Shown piece after piece: positions 15,216 through 23,237 of a stretch of DNA of 29,334 nucleotides. The stretch is from positions 1 through 29,334 of IMG/VR virus record IMGVR_UViG_3300047560_000243; one strand, 5' to 3'. This stretch comes from a virus. The first letter of the stretch is position 1, and every line of letters starts with the position of its first letter. Both the position numbers and the translations under genes were made by a program. The notes under the pieces were generated by a model. That model was not told where the DNA came from and searched no databases. It saw only the letters and a program-made list of their open reading frames with translations.

Positions 15216-16564
15216 TAAAAGAAACCTTCTAAGCTGTTAGACTTTTCAGACTCTGGGTGATACTTCTTCAACTCATCTGGTCCAAGACGTTCTTGACAGA
15301 AGTCATACCACTCTTGGCTTTCCCACATACCAGCTGAAACACCATTCCAAAGAGGGCGTTGCTCTGGATGTTCTTTGTTGTTCTTACGAGATTCAACAAA
15401 GTCATAACGGCAGTCTTCGTACTCTTTAGAACCAAGCTCAAGCATCTTCTCACGGAAATAGCAAACCAGAGAAATACGTTCAGCTTCTTCGTCCAAGAAC
15501 TTGATCTCAGTATTACCGTGAAGAACTTCGTGGTTGTTGATCAACAGCAAGTCGCCTGGTCTTACGTTCACAGCAACACGATACTCTGGAGCAACCAAGT
15601 AGCAACCTTCATAGTTACCGTTGTTGGACAACACCAATAGGTTTGACAAACCAGTATCCAAATCACCAGCGTCAAAGTGAGCAGCTGTACGGAAAGACTT
15701 GTTCACAGTAACAGTAGTGAACGGAGTCCCTGGAACTAAGAAGCGTTCATCAATTTTCTTTGCTGCTTCCATCTGGTTGTTGTAACGCCATGGCAACAGT
15801 TCTTTGAAACCCTTGGCAAGAGTTTGTAGGAATGGATAAGCCATCGCAAACTTCTCTGGGTTACGTTGAGTATATGATGTGGCACGACCATAAGGGATAC
15901 GGGGGTAACGATCGAACCAACCAGCGATACCAGAGAACACACCGTTAGCGTATGTAGTGGCACAAACGTATTTCTTGATAACACGTTCAGCTTCAACCTT
16001 CATCTCGTCAGCTGGCAGTTTCTTAGTAGTCTCAACCCATGAAGCGAAGTCGAAACCATCTTTCTTAACTGCAGAGATACCCCACACGTTGTTACGGTTA
16101 GAAGGACTTGGCTTCTTACCTTTGTGGTTGTTCTTGATTTCTTCGATTGGATCTTCACCGAACAGGTTGGCAGTTGGGTTGCAGAAGTAATCCAGAACGT
16201 CATACTCATACTCAGTTACCCACTCACGATTGCCGAGTTTCTCAGCACGTGGTCCAGCTGCGAGTCCACGGTTCTGTGTCTCAGTTGCAGCTTCACGAAG
16301 ACCAGCATATGCTGCATCTTGTTGTTCTTTTGTAAAGTAGTTCTTACGGAACTTGAACGCAATGCGCAGTTCGTCTGTACCCTTGGAACAGTTGGCACAA
16401 TCACGATTCAAATCACATGACGCTTGAGCAGCGACATCGCAAGTTGCTGGCATATAGACGTCAGCGTCTTCCTCGACCAGAATGTCGTAGTGCGATTCAT
16501 CTAAGAACTGACCCAACAGATGAGAACAGTCGTGTTTTCTATCAGCTACAATTACCTTTACCAT
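15215..16564 (-). CDS. TET/JBP-like 2-oxoglutarate/Fe(II) dioxygenase, candidate DNA pyrimidine hydroxylase (449 aa)
   Basis: The C-terminal half holds a double-stranded beta-helix dioxygenase core. The iron motif is FRTAAHFDAGD (His296, Asp298), the distal histidine lies in HEVLHGNTEI (His349) and Arg363 in ERISLVCYF is a candidate 2-oxoglutarate ligand. The segment GLSNLLVLSNNGNYEGCYLVAPEYRVAVNVRPGDLLLINNHEVLHG is of the type seen in phage TET/JBP enzymes, which oxidise 5-methylpyrimidines in DNA. The N-terminal half has a Cys cluster (Cys42, 50, 56, 59), perhaps a metal site, and WGISAVKKDGFDFASW. The last six residues are SLEGFF, like the polymerase C-terminus. The gene follows gp41 after 9 nt with a GGAGAG site. 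No DNA methyltransferase or thymidylate-synthase-like gene is in the window, so the substrate base is unknown. Confidence 0.75.
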   Translation of the reverse strand: MVKVIVADRKHDCSHLLGQFLDESHYDILVEEDADVYMPATCDVAAQASCDLNRDCANCSKGTDELRIAFKFRKNYFTKEQQDAAYAGLREAATETQNRGLAAGPRAEKLGNREWVTEYEYDVLDYFCNPTANLFGEDPIEEIKNNHKGKKPSPSNRNNVWGISAVKKDGFDFASWVETTKKLPADEMKVEAERVIKKYVCATTYANGVFSGIAGWFDRYPRIPYGRATSYTQRNPEKFAMAYPFLQTLAKGFKELLPWRYNNQMEAAKKIDERFLVPGTPFTTVTVNKSFRTAAHFDAGDLDTGLSNLLVLSNNGNYEGCYLVAPEYRVAVNVRPGDLLLINNHEVLHGNTEIKFLDEEAERISLVCYFREKMLELGSKEYEDCRYDFVESRKNNKEHPEQRPLWNGVSAGMWESQEWYDFCQERLGPDELKKYHPESEKSNSLEGFF

Positions 16565-16573
16565 TTTTCTCTC

Positions 16574-17971
16574 CTAAAACTTAAAACCTTCAAAGCCTTC
16601 TGCTTTTTGTCTACGACCAAAATTACTCTTATCGAACATTGGTGTGTCATCATACTTGTCTTGTCCCGAGTCTGCCAAACCAGCTTGTGCCGATTCTTCA
16701 ACATCGTACAGTTTCATCTTAGCTCTATCAATCCCAACGACGAATCGTTTGTAAAAACCTGGATCGTTATAGCGATTCTTTAACTGCTTGACAATAATCT
16801 GTCCCAACGCTTCTAACTCTTCATTGCTGACCAAAGCAAACATAAAGTCAGCTGTCGCTGGCAAACCGAATGATTCAGAAGTATCTTCAAGACCTGGATC
16901 TGAGTTTGTATATCCAGAGCGAGTAGTTTGTGTGGCTGAAACGATTGGTACGTTATACTCAACAGCCAAACCTCTTAGTTCTTCAGCAATTGCCTTAATA
17001 TATGTATAAGAGTTTACAGAGCCACCTTGCTTCATTCGCTGACTTGCGCAGATGTTCAAGTAGTCAATGAAAATAATATCTGGTCTGAACTCTCGTTTCA
17101 ACTTCAACTCTTCAAGTAATGCACGGAAATGTCCAGCATGAGCACCAGCTGTAGGATATTCCTTGATGATCAGTTTACCTTGAGTCTTCTTGGTAATCTT
17201 ATCAATGCGATTCTCGTAAATGTCTCTGTCGATAACTTTCAATTCGTCCATGGTCAGGTTCAACAAGTTCGCATCAATACGTTCAGCGATTCGTTCTTCT
17301 GCCATTTCCATAGTTATGTATAAGACATTTTTACCAGCTGTCAAAGCGCCAGCACCAACGTGACACATGAACAACGACTTACCAACACCAGTACCAGCCA
17401 ATGCGATGTTCAGAGTTTTCTTGGACAGACCACCCTTGGTAATCTTGTTGAACATATCCAAGTCGAAAGGAATCTTCTCTTCAACACGATGGTAGAAGTC
17501 ATAACGAGATGCATGGTCGTCAATGTAATCGTGACCAATATGATTGTCAAACGATACAGCCAAAGCGTCCGAAAGGATAGAAGGAATTGCGTCTGTTGTG
17601 TGTTGTTTGTCACGACCTTCTTGGATTCGGATAGAAGTCAGGATGGCGTTATACACTGCTCGGTCTTTACAGAACTTCTCTGTATTCTCGAGTAACCAGT
17701 CTTCATTGACTGGTTCAGTGCTGAGTCCATTGACGTACTCATTAACCTCAGCCATCTCTTTGTCGCTGAGATCCTTACGGTTGCTCACTTCAATCTGCAG
17801 AACTTCTTTGCTTGCAGGTTTGTTATACTTCGTGAAGAAGGAAAGAAGTTCATCGGCGAGGACTACTTCTTTCCTGTCTGAAAAGTAATCCTTCTTGATA
17901 AATGGGATTACCTTTCGGCAGTATTGCTCATCATGTATCAGATTCGCTAGAATCTTTTGTTCTATTCTCAT
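16574..17971 (-). CDS. 41: Replicative DNA helicase, T4 gp41-like (DnaB family, 465 aa)
   Basis: A RecA-fold hexameric helicase that unwinds DNA 5' to 3' at the fork and recruits primase. The N-terminal helical domain spans about 1-150. The ATPase domain has Walker A GTGVGKS (193-199), TMEMAEERIAERID (about 220-233) and Walker B IIFIDYLN (299-306), followed by VSATQTTRSG, the DnaB-type loop, and a basic arginine-finger region (VKQLKNRYNDP). The ATG at 17971 is used; it overlaps the upstream gene by about 40 nt, with CGGAG just before it. The C-terminus AEGFEGFKF loosely resembles the other (L/F)-E-x-F ends in this window. The length fits T4 gp41 (475 aa). Confidence 0.95.
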   Translation of the reverse strand: MRIEQKILANLIHDEQYCRKVIPFIKKDYFSDRKEVVLADELLSFFTKYNKPASKEVLQIEVSNRKDLSDKEMAEVNEYVNGLSTEPVNEDWLLENTEKFCKDRAVYNAILTSIRIQEGRDKQHTTDAIPSILSDALAVSFDNHIGHDYIDDHASRYDFYHRVEEKIPFDLDMFNKITKGGLSKKTLNIALAGTGVGKSLFMCHVGAGALTAGKNVLYITMEMAEERIAERIDANLLNLTMDELKVIDRDIYENRIDKITKKTQGKLIIKEYPTAGAHAGHFRALLEELKLKREFRPDIIFIDYLNICASQRMKQGGSVNSYTYIKAIAEELRGLAVEYNVPIVSATQTTRSGYTNSDPGLEDTSESFGLPATADFMFALVSNEELEALGQIIVKQLKNRYNDPGFYKRFVVGIDRAKMKLYDVEESAQAGLADSGQDKYDDTPMFDKSNFGRRQKAEGFEGFKF

Positions 17972-18257
17972 CAACTCCGCCTGTGTATGTCAAATTATTT
18001 TCTTCAATGCCTTGATGAATGAGTTCTTCTAGAATCTTTCCTAAGACAGATTCAAAGAAACCCAAGTCATCGGGTTCTTTGTCTGCCCAGTCTAATACTT
18101 CATACTCAAACTTCAATGTCGCTGTAAAGTTAGCTTCGTCCTCTTCAATGCTAACCTTACCGTATGTATACATTATACCTGTAAATGGTTCAGCTGTCAA
18201 CTTAATAGCTTGTAAGCCATTGTGACGGTTCTCCATTACGACATATGGTTTACTCAT
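17931..18257 (-). CDS. Conserved T4-like phage hypothetical protein between uvsX and 41 (108 aa)
   Basis: The protein has a small beta-rich N-terminal part (AIKLTAEPFTGIMYTYGKVSIEEDE ... ATLKFEYEVL) and an acidic helical C-terminal part (FESVLGKILEELIHQGIEENN). I recall a small protein of this style at the same place, between recombinase and helicase, in marine T4-like phages, but no function is established. It overlaps uvsX by 8 nt and gp41 by about 40 nt, so translation of the three is probably coupled. The acidic character and position might fit an accessory factor of recombination or replication; this is only a suggestion. Confidence 0.75.
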   Translation of the reverse strand: MSKPYVVMENRHNGLQAIKLTAEPFTGIMYTYGKVSIEEDEANFTATLKFEYEVLDWADKEPDDLGFFESVLGKILEELIHQGIEENNLTYTGGVDENRTKDSSESDT

Positions 18258-19323
18258 CGAATTCTAATTCCTCTAAGGCTTTGTCCAAGTCATCAGCTTT
18301 AATCATATCGACTTGACCAACAGAGTAACGATCTTTCACGAACTGGTAGAACGACTTCTGAGTCAACAGAGGCATCCAAAACTCTTTGGTGTCAGTGTCT
18401 TTGAGACGATACTTCTTCTCTTCAACTTCACCAGTCTCAACGTCTACCTTTGAATACCAACCATTGCTAGGCTTGACAACGTGTCCAGATTCGAGTGCAA
18501 TATCAAGTAGACCGCTCCACTTGCTAATACCACCGTCAAAAGATACGGACACAGGGATCTTAGATTTTTCTTTAACATAACGAGATTTTTCCACATTGAT
18601 AATGAAGTTGTAACCAACGACTTCAGTACCTTCTTTTTCTTGCTGGCGACCCAAGATGAAGATGTTGTCGGCAGAGTAGTAAGAACCAGTACCACCACCA
18701 ACGATATCCTTTGGATACAAACCAATTTCTTTATATGTATGGTTCACGACTACACAAGGAATGTCTTTCATAGTCAAGTGAGGTGTAACCATACGCCACA
18801 AACTCTTCATCTGTTTAGCACGAGACATATCGGCAACAGACTTACCATCCATGGCATCTTCAACTTCTTTCTTAGAAGCCAAGTTACCGATAGAGTCCAC
18901 TACAATGATAACATGTTCACCACGTTCGATCTGATTCAGCTGTTGCATGATGTCGAACTTCAATTGTTCAACGTCAGTTATCGGTGTGTGAATAACTCGT
19001 TCAGTATCAATACCGAAAGCATCAAAATAGGACTGAGGAGTACCAAACTCAGAATCATAGAAAAGAACAACACCATCATCGTATTTGTCCAAGTATGCTT
19101 TCGCCATCAAGAGGCTGAATGCTGTTTTGAAATGCTTTGATGGTCCAGCCCACATTGTAAGACCTGGAGTCAGTCCACCATCCAAACGACCAGACAACGC
19201 AACGTTGATGACTGGAATTGAAGTAGGAATCATATCCTTCTTCGTGAAGAACTTAGAGTTCGAGAGAACAGAAGTCTCTTTGATCGTAGAGTTCTTTTTT
19301 AGTTTATCTAAAATGCTTGCCAT
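18250..19323 (-). CDS. uvsX: UvsX recombinase (RecA family, 357 aa)
   Basis: A RecA-like strand-exchange protein that forms filaments on single-stranded DNA for recombination-dependent replication and repair. Walker A is GPSKHFKT (60-67), matching the unusual GPSK-x-FK form of T4 UvsX. Walker B is HVIIVVDSIGNL and the DNA-binding loop regions follow (SVADMSRAKQMKSLWR and VVVNHTYKEIGLYPKDIVGGGTG). The C-terminal part is a smaller UvsX-type domain ending in an acidic tail (ALEELEFDE), as in many recombinases. The start overlaps the thioredoxin stop as TAATG. The length is close to T4 UvsX (about 390 aa). Confidence 0.95.
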   Translation of the reverse strand: MASILDKLKKNSTIKETSVLSNSKFFTKKDMIPTSIPVINVALSGRLDGGLTPGLTMWAGPSKHFKTAFSLLMAKAYLDKYDDGVVLFYDSEFGTPQSYFDAFGIDTERVIHTPITDVEQLKFDIMQQLNQIERGEHVIIVVDSIGNLASKKEVEDAMDGKSVADMSRAKQMKSLWRMVTPHLTMKDIPCVVVNHTYKEIGLYPKDIVGGGTGSYYSADNIFILGRQQEKEGTEVVGYNFIINVEKSRYVKEKSKIPVSVSFDGGISKWSGLLDIALESGHVVKPSNGWYSKVDVETGEVEEKKYRLKDTDTKEFWMPLLTQKSFYQFVKDRYSVGQVDMIKADDLDKALEELEFDE

Positions 19324-19577
19324 TATTCACCCTTTACAAATTCTAAGAATTGAGCTTCGTTCATCATACCAACCTTACGACGAATCTCGTTCTCGTTCTC
19401 GTCAACTAAGACTACAGTTGGTACACCACGAACATTAAAGTTCGTTGCCATGAAAACGTTCTCGTCAATGTTCACGTCTTCAACAGGCACGTCAATCTTA
19501 TCCTTGGCACCGTTGATAACCATAGCCAGTCCCTTACATGGACCACACCACTCAGCGTAAAATTTTAACACTTTCAT
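19323..19577 (-). CDS. Thioredoxin-like protein (84 aa)
   Basis: A small redox protein with the canonical active site WCGPC (residues 10-14) after the first strand (MKVLKFYAE), the cis-proline motif GVPTVVLVD and a C-terminal helix. At 84 residues it is shorter than host thioredoxin (about 105) and closer in size to phage thioredoxin/glutaredoxin hybrids. It probably reduces phage ribonucleotide reductase or other disulfides in the cytoplasm. It is the first gene after the promoter at 19597-19625 and has an AGGAG ribosome site, so it should be made early and well. Its stop overlaps uvsX as TAATG. Confidence 0.92.
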   Translation of the reverse strand: MKVLKFYAEWCGPCKGLAMVINGAKDKIDVPVEDVNIDENVFMATNFNVRGVPTVVLVDENENEIRRKVGMMNEAQFLEFVKGE

Positions 19578-19596
19578 ATTTTTCTCCTAAAGTATA

Positions 19597-19625
19597 ATTA
19601 TACAGTATCTCTTCCTGCAAGGCAA
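19597..19625 (-). promoter_or_regulatory. Strong sigma70-type promoter (TTGCCT-17 bp-TATAAT)
   Basis: The -35 TTGCCT (19620-19625) and a perfect -10 TATAAT (19597-19602) are exactly 17 bp apart. The -35 begins directly after the TAA of the oxygenase gene. The expected start site leaves a short leader with AGGAG before thioredoxin. It likely drives thioredoxin, uvsX, 41 and the modification genes, since no terminator is visible down to 11184. Confidence 0.85.
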
Positions 19626-20174
19626 TTATGGATTCTTCTTGGAATGTGGTACATCGAACACGAATGTAATTCGTGGACAATCCCCAACGTTCACAGTTCC
19701 ATGTTGCAACTTGTTGTTGAACCATAGCAAAGTTCCAGGCTCTACTGTTACCATCTCACCACCAACGACATAGTTGTATCTTCCTTGAATTGATAGATGG
19801 TATCTATCTTTATCTTGGTAGTACGTACCTTCGTCGATATGCATACCGACTGTACCACCTACTGGGAGAGATAAAAAACCACAACGTCTAAAGTCGTGGA
19901 AATGTCGTTTCAAAAATCCAATAATCTCAGTGTGTCGTTGGTAGGCTGGAGTTGGCATACACAGTTCACTGTCTCCAACAAAGTCTTCAGCACGAGTAAC
20001 GACACCCATAACCAATTGCAAAACGCCAGCTGGAACATCGAGGTATCCACGATCCAGTAGAGACTGAACACCCTCTACTGTCTTCTGGTTTCCCCAATCT
20101 TCTGGATATTTCTCCAGCTGTTTCAGAATCTTCGATACGTTGATTCCAGTTCTAATAACTCTAATATTATCCAA
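19626..20174 (-). CDS. Aspartyl/asparaginyl beta-hydroxylase-like Fe(II) dioxygenase (182 aa)
   Basis: A cupin-fold oxygenase: GGTVGMHIDEG gives His112-x-Asp114, LQHGTVN gives the distal His158, and PRITFVFDV gives Arg168, a candidate 2-oxoglutarate ligand. The strand order YHLSIQGRYNYVVGGEMVTVEPGTLLWFNNKLQHG is typical of the aspartyl/asparaginyl hydroxylase family. No ATG is available near the true start. A TTG at 20174 has a GGAGG site 6 nt upstream, lying inside the end of the polymerase gene, so I choose TTG; longer readings would overlap the polymerase heavily. The target could be a protein side chain (translation factor, ribosomal protein) or a free amino acid. It is separate from the TET-like enzyme. 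Confidence 0.75.
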   Translation of the reverse strand: MDNIRVIRTGINVSKILKQLEKYPEDWGNQKTVEGVQSLLDRGYLDVPAGVLQLVMGVVTRAEDFVGDSELCMPTPAYQRHTEIIGFLKRHFHDFRRCGFLSLPVGGTVGMHIDEGTYYQDKDRYHLSIQGRYNYVVGGEMVTVEPGTLLWFNNKLQHGTVNVGDCPRITFVFDVPHSKKNP

Positions 20175-22662
20175 AGAAGTCCTCCAATGAACTCTGTTCT
20201 TCTGTTTTCCAACCCAACGGTTCGATGACGATCTGTAGAGCATCAAGGAAAACTTTCTCGAACTGTTTATCATAATCTATGTATGCGTCCAATCCGAGCT
20301 CCTTTGGCAATACCTGACTGAAAGCAATAACGTCTTCCTGAATCGGATTAGGTGTACGTACATACACGAACTTAATCTTATCACCGTCACGGATGGGTTG
20401 ATACTTCTTGTCAATACCGAATCGCTTGCAGTGGTGGTTGAACAACAATGCGCCACGCACATGGATCGGAGTACCCTTCTGATAGATTGGTGAACCAGCA
20501 TACTGTTTCAATCCATTTACACCACGAGGGAATGCAATGTCAGCGATTGGCATCTTGACAAACTCTTTTCTAAACTCCATCACATATGTATGTAGGTCTT
20601 TTTGAGTGCCATGAAGAATAACATTCAGCGAGTCACGTAGCTTATCACGGATGACAGCTGGAGTCGAAGACTTAACCATCTCAAGACCCATGACCTTAAT
20701 CTTAGGCTGAGCAAACTGAACACCCTCAGAGTTATGAACGTTGATAACGTAACGCTTCTTGGCAGTCCAGATGGCTTTGTCGGCTAGAACTTCTCGCTTC
20801 ATGACCATCTTCTGAGAATAGGCATTCATGTAGTCAGCAAGTTCGGTGTAACCTTGATCAATGAATGGTTGGAAAACATCTTCACAGATCTTGTCCATGA
20901 ATTTGATCTTCTGTTCGGTGGTCTTACCTTCGCAAACTTTATCAACCAGCTTCTCAAGAGTCAGGTAGATGGAGTCAGTGTCGATCGCAATAACGAAGTC
21001 CAAGCCTTCAGTCTTGAGAGTCTTGTTCAGGAATGCATTGAGTTTGTTCGCCATCCAACGAATGGACAACTGACCAGAAGTGGTAATACCTTCAGCCATA
21101 CGGATATCGAAGTAACGGAAATACTGGTTACCCATCGCACCGTAAGCAGAGTTCAGAGCAATCTTCATAGCCATCTGCAGGTTGTTCAAACGAGAGATCT
21201 CTTTGAGCAGATGTTTCTTGCTCTTGTCGTTCTGATACTCTTGTTCAACCTTCAACATCTGCTTCTTGAACTTGGAACGATTCTTGTACATCTCTTCCAT
21301 CAACTCAGGCATGAAACCTTTGATGTCTTTACGATAGCACCAGCCGTTCGCAGTCAACGCCAAGTCTCGGCGCTTCATATATTCGGTATCGATCTCTTTG
21401 TGAAGCAACTTATCAACCGTAACTGAAACCTTCTCGGAGGTCAGAGTCTCTGGGCTGATGTTGTACTGCATGATCAAGTGAGGGTACAGACTGTTCAAGT
21501 CGAACGAAGCAACCCACTTGTGCTGCCCAATCAACGGGTCTTTAACATAAGCACCTTCGAACTGGGCATCTTTACCAGAGTACGACTTGGCTGGAATTAC
21601 AATACCCTTCTTACGGAGGTGATTGTAAATGATAGTATCCCACATACGTACTTGAGAGTAAACGTCTTCTGGATTGATCTTGGCGTTGTACGCCATGGTC
21701 AGATGCAGTTCAAGGAGACGCATCTTGTCTTCCAGTTGGTCAACCAACTCTACGTCGTGAATGTTGTATTCAAAGAACAGTTGCCAGTGATGAGTGTAGA
21801 AGTCTTTGAACGTATCACCTGGATTTTCTTTCTTCTTGTCGCCAAGTTCTTGTTCGGCGATATAGTCAAGACGATAAGATTCTTGCTTGGTGTAGGTGTA
21901 CTTCTTGTAGAGTTCGAGATAGTCCAGCTGGCTGATACCCATGATATCGTAGTGGATCTCTTCGTTACCTTTGATGAAGGTCTTACGTTCGTTGATGTAA
22001 CCCCATGGGCTAATCTTGTTGGCGAATGTCTCACCCAACTCACGACCAATACGTTTGATCAAGTAAACGTTATCGAAGAAGTCGGTGTTCCAACCAGTGA
22101 TGATATCTGGGTAGTTACCTTGCCACCAAATCATAAACTCTTTGAGCAGTTGCTGCTCTGAGTTACAGTTGATCAACTTAACATCTGGACGGTTAGTTGT
22201 GGCTGTGCCATACTTGGTTTGAGCGAACGTGATCAGCTTCTTGGAGATTAGATCCTTGACAGTAATCAAGAGAACTTCTTCGTTAGCAATCTTAAGATCT
22301 GGGAAACCATTCTCAGTTTCAGTCTCAATGTCCAGTGTGTAGACTTTGAGATGTTCCATATCCCAGTTGACATCGTCTTCGTAGGTATCGCTGATGTATT
22401 GGTATGCGTAGTTGGTGTTACCGTAAACTGGAAACCCTTGCACATCATCGTAGCGTTTGATGAAGTCTCGTGTTTCACGAATAGTTCCAGGCTTTATCTC
22501 GTCGACGTAGGTATCGTCCAGAGTCTTCCATTTAGATTCTTTCTGAGAAGTGACAAAAAGCGTAGGGTAGAAATCTACCTTACGCTGATATGCTCGACCA
22601 TTCTCATATCCTCGAACGAGGATCTTGTCACCCACTGGGTGAACACTTGTGTAAAATTCCAT
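20167..22662 (-). CDS. 43: DNA polymerase, family B, T4 gp43-like (831 aa)
   Basis: The replicative polymerase with proofreading. The exonuclease domain has DIETE (111-115), GWNTDFFD (190-197) and YNIHDVEL (299-306). The polymerase domain has motif A SFDLNSLYP (386-394), motif B KIALNSAYGAMGNQY (500-514) and motif C IDTDSIYL (560-567). All catalytic acids are present. The start MEFYTS at 22662 overlaps the dexA stop as TAATG; a longer frame upstream is antisense noise within dexA. The length is a little below T4 gp43 (898 aa). The final residues, SSLEDFFG, are a hydrophobic/acidic peptide in the place where T4 polymerase binds the sliding clamp gp45. No intein or split is visible. Confidence 0.97.
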   Translation of the reverse strand: MEFYTSVHPVGDKILVRGYENGRAYQRKVDFYPTLFVTSQKESKWKTLDDTYVDEIKPGTIRETRDFIKRYDDVQGFPVYGNTNYAYQYISDTYEDDVNWDMEHLKVYTLDIETETENGFPDLKIANEEVLLITVKDLISKKLITFAQTKYGTATTNRPDVKLINCNSEQQLLKEFMIWWQGNYPDIITGWNTDFFDNVYLIKRIGRELGETFANKISPWGYINERKTFIKGNEEIHYDIMGISQLDYLELYKKYTYTKQESYRLDYIAEQELGDKKKENPGDTFKDFYTHHWQLFFEYNIHDVELVDQLEDKMRLLELHLTMAYNAKINPEDVYSQVRMWDTIIYNHLRKKGIVIPAKSYSGKDAQFEGAYVKDPLIGQHKWVASFDLNSLYPHLIMQYNISPETLTSEKVSVTVDKLLHKEIDTEYMKRRDLALTANGWCYRKDIKGFMPELMEEMYKNRSKFKKQMLKVEQEYQNDKSKKHLLKEISRLNNLQMAMKIALNSAYGAMGNQYFRYFDIRMAEGITTSGQLSIRWMANKLNAFLNKTLKTEGLDFVIAIDTDSIYLTLEKLVDKVCEGKTTEQKIKFMDKICEDVFQPFIDQGYTELADYMNAYSQKMVMKREVLADKAIWTAKKRYVINVHNSEGVQFAQPKIKVMGLEMVKSSTPAVIRDKLRDSLNVILHGTQKDLHTYVMEFRKEFVKMPIADIAFPRGVNGLKQYAGSPIYQKGTPIHVRGALLFNHHCKRFGIDKKYQPIRDGDKIKFVYVRTPNPIQEDVIAFSQVLPKELGLDAYIDYDKQFEKVFLDALQIVIEPLGWKTEEQSSLEDFFG

Positions 22663-23228
22663 TAAACTTTTCCGTACATTAGTTGCATTGCGTCGAGTGC
22701 GCAGTCGTGGACAGGGTGATGTTTGATAACTTCGTGGCGTTGGAACAGAGGATGTACCACTTCTACATATCCATTGGTAGTTCCATACAAAATATCCACG
22801 GCAGTTCGGACATCTCTCCACATATTATACGGTGTGATTTCTTCCAAGCCAAATTTAACTGCCAATGAGTCGATGGCTAATTGGTCAAGCGAACCACGTG
22901 CCCACATAGTTTGTTTCTTTGCGTTTGGAAACTTAGCCATGTAGTCGTAGAATACTTGCATGCCATCGACAACCTTGACGTCTTCATCAGAAGGATCCAA
23001 GGAAACCTTACGAACGTATTCGTGTTGCCCCTTCCACCACTCCAATGTAGATTTAGAAGCAGAACGTCCAGCTGCCAGTTGTTCTTTTACATCGAACTTA
23101 ACAAAGCAAGCACCATCAAGAATGTCTTGATAGGTTGGACGTGCCTCTGGATCGAAGTGAACCATCGCAGCAGATAGCACTACGCAGTTAGACTCAACTC
23201 CCAGTGTTTCAACATCAAATACAAACAT
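22662..23228 (-). CDS. dexA: DexA-like 3'-5' DEDD exonuclease (188 aa)
   Basis: The first motif FDVETLG (Asp5, Glu7) lies at the N-terminus. A central acidic motif falls in RGSLDQLAIDSL, and the last motif is HDCALD (His174, Asp179), the H-x4-D form of DEDDh nucleases. T4 DexA (227 aa) degrades single-stranded DNA 3' to 5' and helps host DNA turnover; related enzymes act on RNA. The phrase TLEWWKGQHEYVRKVSLDP fits the phage DexA group. A ribosome site AAGGAAT precedes the ATG, and the stop shares a base with the polymerase start, so the pair is probably coupled. Confidence 0.85.
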   Translation of the reverse strand: MFVFDVETLGVESNCVVLSAAMVHFDPEARPTYQDILDGACFVKFDVKEQLAAGRSASKSTLEWWKGQHEYVRKVSLDPSDEDVKVVDGMQVFYDYMAKFPNAKKQTMWARGSLDQLAIDSLAVKFGLEEITPYNMWRDVRTAVDILYGTTNGYVEVVHPLFQRHEVIKHHPVHDCALDAMQLMYGKV

Positions 23229-23237
23229 AATTATTCC

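Noticed and set aside
19626-20174. Treating this oxygenase as part of the DNA-modification set
   Set aside because: Its motif layout fits the aspartyl/asparaginyl hydroxylase family rather than TET/JBP, and it lies in a different transcription unit, so I leave it out of the pathway.
20854-22161. Long plus-strand open frames (190 and 227 codons) opposite the DNA polymerase gene
   Set aside because: They are antisense to strongly conserved polymerase motifs, have no ribosome sites, and contain no recognisable domain; they are shadows of codon bias.
22663-22821. N-terminal extension of the DNA polymerase reading frame
   Set aside because: It overlaps the conserved C-terminal motif of dexA in another frame. 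The ATG at 22662 gives a normal gp43 N-terminus and a TAATG junction.
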